Shown piece by piece: positions 1 to 7,483 of a DNA stretch of 64,000 nt. The notes under the pieces were generated by a model that saw nothing but the letters and a program-made list of their open reading frames with translations, did not search any database and was not told the DNA's origin. Location of the stretch: positions 1 through 64,000 of the forward strand of contig CAXXTW010000002.1 of the NCBI GenBank assembly GCA_963678255.2. Reading direction: 5' to 3'. Position 1 is the first letter of the stretch. Each line of letters begins with the position of its first letter. The position numbers and the translations under genes were made by a program. Source of the DNA: G963678255 sp963678255 (GTDB taxonomy: Bacteria > Cloacimonadota > Cloacimonadia > Cloacimonadales > WRIO01).

Positions 1-2
1 GT

Positions 3-398
3 ATTCATGAATTCGTTTATCCAAATTCCCTTAGGAAAGAACTTATCTTTGAAATATTTCGTAATATATCAAAACATGAGAGGAATTATTTTTATAATGA
101 GATTACTGAAAGAAATAAACTTGAGATTAAAATTACTATAGAAAATATTAAGGATTGTTTCTATTTGAAGATATCGAACAATCATTGTTATCTTAAAGAG
201 TCCGAAGAACAGATAATTAATTATAAAATAACTAGGATTACAAAAAATGGCTTAAGTATGATATACAAAATTATTGGTAATTTTGATAGTAAAAACAATA
301 GAAATATTAGTATTAAACTTGAAAATGTTAAAAACAGTGAGATGAAGATATTTTCATTAACAATACCATTATTTACAAAAGGAGATATAAATGTGTAA
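3..398 (+). CDS. GHKL/histidine-kinase-type ATPase domain, 5' end outside window
   Basis: The reading frame is open from the window edge to the TAA at 396-398, so only the last ~131 residues are visible. The fragment resembles the ATP-binding half of a GHKL/histidine-kinase fold. It has an N-box-like helix (ELIFEIFRNISKH) near its start, then two strands (LEIKITIEN, CFYLKISNN), a G2-like segment (KNGLSMIYKII) and a closing strand (IFSLTIPL). The usual DxGxG box appears only as ISNN, so ATP binding may be altered. An internal TTG at 165 is not the real start, because the homologous fold begins upstream of it. It overlaps the receiver gene by 8 bp, which suggests translational coupling and a signalling partnership. 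The family call rests on pattern only. Confidence 0.5.
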   Translation: MHEFVYPNSLRKELIFEIFRNISKHERNYFYNEITERNKLEIKITIENIKDCFYLKISNNHCYLKESEEQIINYKITRITKNGLSMIYKIIGNFDSKNNRNISIKLENVKNSEMKIFSLTIPLFTKGDINV

Positions 399-966
399 AA
401 AAAAAATTTTAATCATTGAAGATAATTGGGATCATTATACTAAACTCAATAACTTTCTTTCAAGAGAATATGAAATAGTAAATGATTTTAAGGAAGACCT
501 TATATTCATGGCGTTTAGATCATCTTTAAATATAGCACTAGACAATAGTTCTACAAAGGCAAAAGAACATATTAACAAAATCAAAGAACAAATAAAATCA
601 TTTGGAAGTATAGATTTAATAATTCTAGATTACGAGTTAGAGTTAGATTTAGCTTCCAAAGGAAGAAATGGCATAGATTTCAAGCAGGTATTTTTAAATG
701 AAGACCAATATTCTGACATACCAATCTTAATAGTCACAAAAATGACTAATAATCCAGAAACGAATAATAATTTAAATAATATAATAGAAAAAGAAAATAA
801 TCTTCGGAGAAGAAAATATATTGATATTATTTCTAAAACAGGTAAATGGTTAGATAATGAGTGTAATGAGCTTAATGATGAAATTAAAAGAAAAATACAA
901 GAATTAAACGAAAAATATGATGAATACAAATCCAAAAAAATAGAGGAGTTGCAAAGTGACTTATGA
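391..966 (+). CDS. Response-regulator receiver (REC) protein with C-terminal coiled coil
   Basis: This 191-residue protein begins KKILIIEDNWDH, the receiver strand 1 with its acidic pocket. The phospho-acceptor is in SIDLIILDYELE. IPILIVTKM supplies strand 4, and IISKTGKW carries the conserved lysine. The loop before that lysine is unusually long and Asn-rich. After the receiver come ~40 charged residues (ELNDEIKRKIQELNEKYDEYK) predicted to form a coiled coil in place of a DNA-binding domain, so it probably acts through protein contact. The ATG at 391 has an AAAGGAG Shine-Dalgarno 6-7 bases upstream and overlaps the end of the ATPase-like gene. Co-translation with that gene and the membrane protein downstream suggests a phosphorelay-like module. 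The receiver call is firm; the role is inferred. Confidence 0.75.
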   Translation: MCKKKILIIEDNWDHYTKLNNFLSREYEIVNDFKEDLIFMAFRSSLNIALDNSSTKAKEHINKIKEQIKSFGSIDLIILDYELELDLASKGRNGIDFKQVFLNEDQYSDIPILIVTKMTNNPETNNNLNNIIEKENNLRRRKYIDIISKTGKWLDNECNELNDEIKRKIQELNEKYDEYKSKKIEELQSDL

Positions 967-1576
967 GAATCCTGCAAGAATAAAAAAAATTTCTCAAATA
1001 AATAAGATTCTCGAAAATAAACCAATTGACTATAATGATTTACAAAAAAATTTTATTGGAGTAGGGAATGCTGATAGCTTAGTTTCAATTTTTTATTCTG
1101 ATTTTGGTTTGAAAGAAATTGGAAATCTTGAAATGTTAAATCATGAAGCAGATTTGGTAAAATTAGGAAAAAGAGTAAAGATTTCATTATTATATATTGA
1201 GGTATTTACTAATATTTTACTAAATTCAAAAAGAAAACTCATAACTACATCGATAAATGTAGGGGCAAAGACATGTTACGAAATGGCATCAATTTTTATT
1301 ACTATAATTGAAGTTTGTATTTTAACTCCCACCTATTCTCGAATATCTGAATTAAGAAATGAAGCATCTTTATCTTTAGGTAAAAAATCAATTTATATTG
1401 GTATATTATCTATGCTTTTATCTGTAATTTTAACATTTTGTAGTTCCTTAAACATAAAAGATAGAATGGTTAGTATTCCTAAAAACACTGTGATTAAAAA
1501 TGATAGTCTAAATGTGACTCAAGTAAATATCGACACTCTCAAAGTAAAGGGGAAATCTATCATTATTAAAGAATAA
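956..1576 (+). CDS. Small membrane-anchored protein of unknown function, third gene of the cassette
   Basis: This 206-residue protein starts at GTG 956, chosen because AGAGGAG lies ~8 bases upstream and because it overlaps the receiver gene by 11 bp. The N-terminal ~140 residues are mixed helical with a moderately hydrophobic patch (MASIFITIIEVCIL). A clear transmembrane helix follows around residues 140-162 (IYIGILSMLLSVILTFCSS). The last ~40 residues are polar and beta-rich (VTQVNIDTLKVKGKSIIIKE) and would lie on the other side of the membrane. No family is recognised. The overlap with a GHKL-like/REC pair suggests it is the membrane output or sensor of that module. Confidence 0.6.
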   Translation: MTYENPARIKKISQINKILENKPIDYNDLQKNFIGVGNADSLVSIFYSDFGLKEIGNLEMLNHEADLVKLGKRVKISLLYIEVFTNILLNSKRKLITTSINVGAKTCYEMASIFITIIEVCILTPTYSRISELRNEASLSLGKKSIYIGILSMLLSVILTFCSSLNIKDRMVSIPKNTVIKNDSLNVTQVNIDTLKVKGKSIIIKE

Positions 1577-1938
1577 ACATAATTTAGTCAAAAGTCATGT
1601 TTCAAGTTAAACAACTAAAGTTAAATCAATAACGGAAACAAAATGACTTTTCTGTAGTAATACTGGAACTAAATTATTACAAGAGATGAGTTAATGTTAT
1701 CTTCTAATTATGTCATGTTTTTTAAAGTAGAAAAGAAATCAATTAAGAAAAAAGTATTACCAGATTTTAGAAATAATCCATTCTGAGAAATTGAACTAAT
1801 CTATACTGTGTGGAAGTGTTTGGGAAGAGATTTTATCTCTCAAACAACTCAAATTACTACTTTGTATTAACAAGCGATTATTAATCTGCAAAACTTGTAC
1901 TTACATTCTTTTTAAAAGACGAAATTTATTTTAAAAAA
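1577..1938. other. Intergenic, no gene seen
   Basis: About 360 bp between the membrane-protein gene and the terminator of the converging AraC-type gene. No ORF with a ribosome site and no repeat were recognised. No terminator for the plus-strand genes is obvious. Confidence 0.5.
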
Positions 1939-1963
1939 TAGGGGAGACTCGGTATCTCCCCTA
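1939..1963 (-). terminator. Rho-independent terminator of the AraC-type gene
   Basis: A perfect 9-bp stem (TAGGGGAGA / TCTCCCCTA) with a 7-base loop lies just past the minus-strand stop at 1974. On the minus strand it is followed by a run of T. Confidence 0.8.
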
Positions 1964-1973
1964 TAATTTAAAC

Positions 1974-2822
1974 TTATTGAACAGGGACAAATATCTGAAT
2001 TTCCTGATCACCCGGCAATAACTTATGTTTCAATATTATTAGATATTCTTCTTTATCTGCTGCTTTTAGCCCATTTTCCTTTAAAAGTGAAGTAAAAATC
2101 TGTGAGAAGGTTACTCCAATTGTTTCTTGACTTCCTTTATGATAAAAAACAGCATATTTGGTATCAGTAATATTCTTTACTTCCATTCCCTCTGGAATGT
2201 CTTCGATTTTACTAACTTCAAATGCTGCCATATAGGCGTAATTGTTTTGACTTTCTAAATCCTCTTTCATGTTAAACGAACATATCCCAAATACATATTC
2301 CTGTATTATATTCTTAATTCCTATCGCTTGAGAATAAAAGTTCATATAATCATTTGTAAGATTGTTAGTTCCTTGTGTAAGACGAATGCTCTTTCCAACT
2401 AATAGCAATTCTTTTTTAGTAATGATTTCAGCTTTCATGGTGGCTCCTTTTTGTGGTAGTTTATTGTTTAGGATAAAAGGGGCTGTATATGGAAAAGGTT
2501 GCATCAATCTACGGAATTTTCCAGGAGGAATATTGAATTGTTTATTAAATGCTCTACTAAAACTTTCTGTGGAATCAAATAGATAGTCTCCAGCCAGATG
2601 CTTAATTGGATCATTACTGCTGATTAAATCAACCGCAGCACATGTTAATCTTCTGAGCCGTATATATTCCTTTAAAGAATAATCTGTCACTCTTCTGAAA
2701 ACCCTATGAAAATAATACAAAGACATTCCGGCAACTAAAGCAATATCTTCCAAAAAAATCTCCTTTTTGAGATTATCTTCAATATAATCTAACGCGTCCT
2801 GAACTTGTGATTCTTTTTCCAT
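1974..2822 (-). CDS. AraC-family regulator with GyrI-like effector domain
   Basis: This 282-residue transcription factor has two helix-turn-helix units in the first ~100 residues (IFLEDIALVAGMSLYYFHRV, then STESFSRAFNKQFNIPPGKF), the AraC/XylS signature. An AraC effector-binding/GyrI-like domain fills the rest (from about MKAEIITKKELLLVGKSI to the end). Such proteins usually sense small hydrophobic molecules and control efflux or stress genes; the ligand cannot be read here. The start at 2822 is preferred over a longer frame because GGAGGT (plus strand 2827-2832) sits at ideal distance. A sigma-70-like promoter lies at 2861-2889. It has no co-oriented partner and may act on itself or at a distance. 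Confidence 0.85.
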   Translation of the reverse strand: MEKESQVQDALDYIEDNLKKEIFLEDIALVAGMSLYYFHRVFRRVTDYSLKEYIRLRRLTCAAVDLISSNDPIKHLAGDYLFDSTESFSRAFNKQFNIPPGKFRRLMQPFPYTAPFILNNKLPQKGATMKAEIITKKELLLVGKSIRLTQGTNNLTNDYMNFYSQAIGIKNIIQEYVFGICSFNMKEDLESQNNYAYMAAFEVSKIEDIPEGMEVKNITDTKYAVFYHKGSQETIGVTFSQIFTSLLKENGLKAADKEEYLIILKHKLLPGDQEIQIFVPVQ

Positions 2823-2860
2823 ATCAACCTCCAACATCAAAATGGCCATTTGATGATAAA

Positions 2861-2889
2861 CTAATAATGAAATCATTTAATAATGTCAA
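2861..2889 (-). promoter_or_regulatory. Sigma-70-like promoter of the AraC-type gene
   Basis: On the minus strand a consensus TTGACA (2884-2889) is separated by 17 bp from TATTAG (2861-2866), ~39 bp upstream of the chosen start. Confidence 0.6.
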
Positions 2890-3145
2890 AACAATATACT
2901 TGATATTTTGTGCTAAATTAAAATAAGATAGTCTAATATAGATACTCACACATTAAGTGACTATTCACCTACTACTCAATAAACCCTTAGTAATTTTATC
3001 TTATAATCTACGTATATCTATCTAAATTCCCGATTTGCCACCTTTCCCCAGTAAAATAAGAATCCTCCTTGTTCCATTCACATTAAGGTTCTAATGAAGA
3101 GAACATGATTTGTTCTGCGAACATCTTGTTTGCAGTTGTATGGAG

Positions 3146-3164
3146 CGAGGACAGCTTGTCCTCG
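3146..3164. repeat. 19-bp palindromic repeat (R2), copy 1
   Basis: Perfect 8-bp arms CGAGGACA/TGTCCTCG around GCT, preceded by TGGAG. The same hairpin recurs at 5768-5786 (one base changed), 11794-11812 and 23218-23236. This copy lacks the extended downstream sequence of the others. Confidence 0.85.
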
Positions 3165-3406
3165 AAATAAATTAAATTACAAAGCTTTCAATATCCTCAA
3201 TCCATTTATCACAAGTAATTATCTGGGTATAAATGTGACAAACGCCCCTGAAAAAATACTTTAAGTCGCAAGGAAACTCGAAGGGGTGCGAACAGCCATA
3301 TGTTTGAGCTCGAAGAGCGAGTTTATGGAGCCCCTGAGAGTGACTGGAGATTAGATGGCATACCATCAGAATAATACAGATATTTATATTTCAATGAAAA
3401 GAGATG

Positions 3407-3450
3407 AAAATCAAGATCCCCGATAGGGGTTTTCCGGGCTTGATTTTTTC
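3407..3450. repeat. Nested hairpin, terminator-like
   Basis: Outer arms AAAATCAAG/CTTGATTTT enclose CCCC-GATA-GGGG. The T-run after the outer arm gives it a terminator look, but no gene ends nearby. Probably a mobile or regulatory hairpin. Confidence 0.6.
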
Positions 3451-3651
3451 TTTGGTTCGTTTATTTTGTATCAAGACAAAAGAAATGAAGAATACATTTA
3501 TTAATATTTGTCATGTTAAAGCAAATCTCGAACGATGATGATTATCTCTTATCTTTTATCTGCAAATCTCCGATTTGCCATTATCTGTAGTGCGTCAGCA
3601 CTACCATTATCTTCTCAAACAGTTATCATTTTTGAAAAGGAAAATCTCAAA

Positions 3652-3697
3652 ACAAGGTGTTTCATCTTTACCAAACAGGCAACAGCCTGATATGAGC
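3652..3697 (-). repeat. 46-bp interspersed repeat (R3), inverted copy
   Basis: Reverse complement of the units at 6044-6089 and 6250-6295. It starts with ACAAGGTGTTTCA, contains CAGGCAACAGCCTG and ends with GAGC. Flanking bases (CTCAA on one side) also match the 6044 copy, so the duplicated block is somewhat longer than the core. Confidence 0.8.
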
Positions 3698-3726
3698 TAT
3701 TATCTGCAACCCCCCCCAGTGTTGCC

Positions 3727-4782
3727 TTATTTGATGAGTATCATTTTCTTGCTTGATGAAAAATCTTTTGATTGCAAATTATAGAAATAGATTCCACTTG
3801 CAACCGCCATATTGTTCAAATCAGTACCATTCCATACAATTGAATGTTGTCCTGAATTTAAGCTTTCATTAACTAAAGTTTTGATCAATTGCCCTTTAGT
3901 ATTATAAACAGATAATTTTACTGCTGCTTTATCATTTAAATAGAATGAAATTGAAGTGGAAGGATTAAAGGGATTAGGATAATTTTTTTCCAAAACTAGG
4001 TCATTCTCTTGAATTGGAAGTTCACTATCGGTGATTGCTGTTATACTATTTGATTGCACTACAGTATTTTGATCTAAAGTGACTGCTGTTTGAGCCAGTA
4101 ATCTTCCGTTAACAGTTGCCCCTGTATTCATTGAAATCAAAGTCTGGCACAAAATTATACCTTTAAATTGAGAAGTCGTTCCTAATACAGCTTGACCTGC
4201 AATCTGCCAAAAGATATTTTTAGCTTGTGCGCCTCCACTCAAGGTAATTATACAACCATCAGCAATTGTAAGGTCTTGAGCTATTTGAAAAATCCAAACA
4301 TCATTAGCCCCCCCGGCAATTGTAACACCTGCAGCACTAATAAGTACTGCACTACTCCATTTATAAAGCCCTGGAATAAGGGTTTGACCAGTTAGATCTC
4401 CTGCATACAGCTCTGTAAAATCAGGATTTGATCTCCCAGCTGCATCTGTATAAGCTGTTTGCATATTGCTGATAGCCGTGGTCAAATTAGATGGAGTTGG
4501 ATTCGTGTAGTTTGAAGCATATATATGTCCTGTAACTAACGAAGATGTAGAAAATATTCCCGATGGATCCATGATCAAACCAAAACCGGTAATATAAGTA
4601 GCTGCAGCTGGACTTAATCCAATATTTCCTATGATAGAAGTTGTCCCTGTTGTTGATACGCCTGTAGTTGCCAATATTACATAGTTTTCTGCTGTTCCTA
4701 GATTTACCAGTGGAGGACCTACACAATAGATTAAACTTCTTATCAAAACAGTTAAACATGCCATGATTAATATTTTTCTCAT
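3727..4782 (-). CDS. DUF3494 ice-binding-like secreted protein with type IX-like sorting tail
   Basis: This 351-residue protein has an N-terminal signal peptide (MRKILIMACLTVLIRSL). The next ~210 residues match the DUF3494 ice-binding fold: LGTAENYVILATTGVS, then NIGLSPAAATYITGF, DLTGQTLIPGLYKWSSA, VWIFQIAQDLTI and NIFWQIAGQAVLGTTSQFKG. The final ~75 residues are a FlgD-like sorting domain (NYPNPFNPSTSISFYL ... ASGIYFYN ... KKMILIK), so the protein is exported and probably attached to or released at the surface. DUF3494 proteins bind ice in psychrophiles, but many anaerobe homologues act as adhesins; the choice cannot be made here. The start at 4782 has AAGGAG 7 bases upstream. A weak promoter (TTGACA, 17 bp, TGTTTA) lies at 4830-4858. 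Confidence 0.88.
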   Translation of the reverse strand: MRKILIMACLTVLIRSLIYCVGPPLVNLGTAENYVILATTGVSTTGTTSIIGNIGLSPAAATYITGFGLIMDPSGIFSTSSLVTGHIYASNYTNPTPSNLTTAISNMQTAYTDAAGRSNPDFTELYAGDLTGQTLIPGLYKWSSAVLISAAGVTIAGGANDVWIFQIAQDLTIADGCIITLSGGAQAKNIFWQIAGQAVLGTTSQFKGIILCQTLISMNTGATVNGRLLAQTAVTLDQNTVVQSNSITAITDSELPIQENDLVLEKNYPNPFNPSTSISFYLNDKAAVKLSVYNTKGQLIKTLVNESLNSGQHSIVWNGTDLNNMAVASGIYFYNLQSKDFSSSKKMILIK

Positions 4783-4829
4783 AATATACTCCTTAAAAGC
4801 ATTTAGATAGACGAATAAATCGAATTTTT

Positions 4830-4858
4830 TAAACAATAATTTCAAAAGACTATGTCAA
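4830..4858 (-). promoter_or_regulatory. Possible promoter of the DUF3494 gene
   Basis: Minus-strand TTGACA (4853-4858), 17-bp spacer, TGTTTA (4830-4835). The -10 is poor but position and spacing fit. Confidence 0.4.
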
Positions 4859-5258
4859 ACGATACTGTCGAGAGACTAAATATAATTTAATCTGATTGTG
4901 TTGAAAAGCAAATTTGTATTCTGATACGCTATATAAGATCTCTTTAGCTTAAGACTTAATCTTAGAAAGTGAAGTACAATTTTAAAAACAATTGATATAG
5001 CTGATTGTTAAGGCTCTCTTTTGTAAACATGGATTATTTTAATAACCCTGGAATAATAAGTATATTTGAAATGATATACAAATGTTTGAGCTTTATTGTG
5101 AGTACTTCTTTATTCTGTAATAAAAGATTCCATGATTGAAATTATAAAACAGGAAATGAAATAGTGAGAATATATTGCTCTCAAATCATTTATTAAATTA
5201 ATCTTACTTCTTCTAAATGATTCAGATAAATTATTCTCAACTAAATTACTTGGGCGTA
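4859..5258. other. Intergenic, nothing recognised
   Basis: About 400 bp between two minus-strand genes, AT-rich, without a supported ORF, repeat or RNA. Confidence 0.4.
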
Positions 5259-5567
5259 TTAGTAGAAATAGAGAAGTGCGTAATCACACAAATAAATAAA
5301 GATTAAAAAAATAGTATAAATATTAAATCGATTTACATTGTCTGGTCTGCGTATGGCTCTTGTACTTAACAGAAAGAACATCCCACCCATAATTATATGT
5401 ACGAAATATCCAGGGAAAATAAAGTATTTTAACAAAATATTGGGGGTCATTTCTAGCCCAAATGGGGACATAACCCAAATATAGCGATAAGCAAGATCAA
5501 ACAATCCAAATAATATAAATAAAAATATTATAAAATAATAAGCTCTGCCAGAATTTTCTTCTCTCAT
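5259..5567 (-). CDS. Small multi-pass membrane protein, unknown function
   Basis: This 102-residue protein has three hydrophobic segments: YYFIIFLFILFGLFDLAYRY, a middle stretch around LLKYFIFPGYFVHIIMGGMFFLL, and a C-terminal IYTIFLIFIYLCDYALLYF. It begins with charged MREEN, consistent with a cytoplasmic N-terminus. A GAGGG ribosome site precedes the ATG. No family is recognised. It stands alone on the minus strand, separated from the DUF3494 gene by ~480 bp. Confidence 0.6.
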   Translation of the reverse strand: MREENSGRAYYFIIFLFILFGLFDLAYRYIWVMSPFGLEMTPNILLKYFIFPGYFVHIIMGGMFFLLSTRAIRRPDNVNRFNIYTIFLIFIYLCDYALLYFY

Positions 5568-5767
5568 AAACCCTCTTTTCCTTTCTTACTTGGAAAATGA
5601 TTAGAATAGCACTCATTTCAACGCGATGTTCAATTTATATTTATCTAAATGTAAATTAGAAGTTTACTCCAAAGTCAAGTATTTTCTAGAAAAAAGTTAG
5701 CTTACCTAGAGAGACTGTCCACTATTCAAGAAACTTAACATCTTGGGAGTGGCTCTTGAAAATGGAG

Positions 5768-5883
5768 GGAGGACAGCTTGTCCTCGAAAGATTACACTTT
5801 CTTTGGGCTATCTGATCCACTAGATATGTTCGTATTTGCATCATCGATGCGATACGTGTATAACCCAGTTCGTAAGATCTGGG
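5768..5883 (+). repeat. Composite repeat R2 + R1, copy 1
   Basis: The GAGGACAGCTTGTCCTC palindrome is followed after ~50 bp by a 46-bp R1 unit (5838-5883: GCATC-ATC-GATGC hairpin, then CCCAG...CTGGG hairpin). The spacer (ACTTTCTT ... ATATGTTCG) is shared with the composites at 11794-11910 and 23218-23334, so the whole ~117-bp block is the repeating unit. Confidence 0.85.
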
Positions 5884-5914
5884 ATAGAGGATACAAGACA
5901 TGCTCTCCACCTCA

Positions 5915-6037
5915 GCATCATCGATGCGATATGTTTATAACCCAGTTCGTAAGATCTGGGGATAAAAGTATAAGACATAGTTGCCCTCCCAGCATCATCG
6001 ATGCGATATGTATATAACCCAGTTCGTAAGATCTGGG
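5915..6037 (+). repeat. Two further R1 units
   Basis: Complete 46-bp R1 units at 5915-5960 and 5992-6037, both with the GCATCATCGATGC hairpin and AACCCAGTTCGTAAGATCTG stem-loop. With the unit at 5838 they form a short cluster of three spaced 77 bp apart (start to start). Small ORFs over this cluster are repeat artefacts. Confidence 0.85.
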
Positions 6038-6043
6038 ATAAAA

Positions 6044-6295
6044 GCTCATATCAGGCTGTCGCCTGTTTGGTAAAAATGAAACACCTTGTTTTGAGATTGT
6101 CCTTTTAAAAAATTGACATCTATTGGAGAAGATATGGATATTTCTTTGAGATAGTATTGTTCATTACTTTTGTCTTGATACCTGGATATTTAATATATTT
6201 TATGGATTAATTAATTAAAATAGACAAATACACAAGGTGTTTCATAGGAGCTCATATCAGGCTGTTGCCTGTTTGGTAAAAATGAAACACCTTGT
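6044..6295 (+). repeat. R3 repeats, two copies, with 13-bp inverted arms
   Basis: 46-bp units at 6044-6089 and 6250-6295 (GCTCATATCAGGCTG...TGAAACACCTTGT). The second is preceded by ACAAGGTGTTTCA (6232-6244), the exact complement of its own end (6283-6295), so it can fold into a large hairpin. Sequence from ~6173 to 6244 recurs inverted at 22843-22915 and in part at 11689-11726. Confidence 0.8.
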
Positions 6296-6322
6296 TATAT
6301 CTCTGTAAAAATCAAAATATTT

Positions 6323-6352
6323 TTGACAATTAGTATCAAAATGTTGTATTTA
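6323..6352 (+). promoter_or_regulatory. Probable promoter of the IS110 transposase
   Basis: TTGACA (6323-6328) and TATTTA (6347-6352) with an 18-bp spacer, 24 bp before the start codon. Confidence 0.45.
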
Positions 6353-7483
6353 TGATCAAAAAGGAGGGACTTAAAATGAGAAAAAAAAATGAGAAAATTG
6401 AATCAGCATCTAACGAAATTTCAGTAATCAATCATCACTCTGCAGGAATCGATATTGGTTCCAAAGAAAATTGGGTAAGTGTATCTCCTACTATTTGTGA
6501 AGATCATATACGCAAATTTGGTTCTTATACCTGCGATTTAAATGCTATAGCTGATTGGTTAACTTCTTGCAAAGTAACATCAGTGGCAATGGAATCAACC
6601 GGAATCTATTGGATTCCCCTCTATGAAATACTTGAATCAAGAGGTTTTAAATTAAGTTTATGCAATGCAAAACATGTTAAAAATGCACCAGGTAGAAAGA
6701 AAACAGATAAATTTGATTGTGATTGGCTGAGAAAATTACATTCCTATGGTCTCCTAACACCCTCATTTATTCCGGAGAAGAATATACGAGAAATAAAAGC
6801 ATTAACTCGTTATAGAGACAAATTAGTTAAAGAGAATAACATACATATCCAGCATATGCAAAAAGCCTTAACTCTAATGAACTTTTATCTTCATCAAGTC
6901 ATTTCTGACATTACTGGCAAGACAGGAATGAGTATAATAAAAGCAATACTTTCAGGAGAGACAAATCCTGAAGTTCTTGTGTCATATAAAAAGAAAGGTG
7001 TAAAAAAAAGTAATGAAGAGATCATTAAAGCATTGAGTGGTAGTCTGCAATTTGAACAACTGTACATTCTCAAACAGGCAGTAAATTTTTATGAATTTTT
7101 CTTATCAAAAATTGAAGAGACAGATTCACAGATTAATAATTTATTTTTATTAATGAGTCAAACAATTGATGAGGACAATATTTCAATTGAAGAAAATGAT
7201 AGTAATGATATTAATCATAACATCGTTCAAGCAATAGGTGTTGACTTATGTGAGATACCTGGTCTTAATATACTATCAGTAGAAAAGTTAATTGGAGAGA
7301 CAGGCTTTGATATGAGTAAATGGAAAAATAGTAAAAATTTTACATCTTGGCTTGGATTATCTCCGAATCATAGAATAACCGGAGGGACAGTTTTTCAAAA
7401 TAGTACAAATAAAGTTCAAAGTAATGCAGCTTCAATTTTTCGACAATGTGCAACTACATTGAGAAACAGCCATAGTTATTTAG

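Larger units (their letters stand above)
2890..3726. other. Gene-poor stretch with repeats and a nested hairpin
   Basis: No convincing gene is present. It holds one copy of the 19-bp palindrome (3146-3164), a nested hairpin (3407-3450) and an inverted copy of the 46-bp TGAAACACC repeat (3652-3697). A possible 64-codon minus-strand frame at 3172-3366 has no supporting ribosome site or family resemblance. Confidence 0.5.

Noticed and set aside
630..1025. 131-residue minus-strand ORF opposite the receiver gene
   Set aside because: A shadow of the well-supported receiver frame; no ribosome site.
3172..3366. 64-residue minus-strand ORF
   Set aside because: No ribosome site, lies beside repeats, no recognisable family.
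5838..6037. Integron attC sites
   Set aside because: The hairpins lack the GTT...AAC core and no integrase or cassette genes are present.
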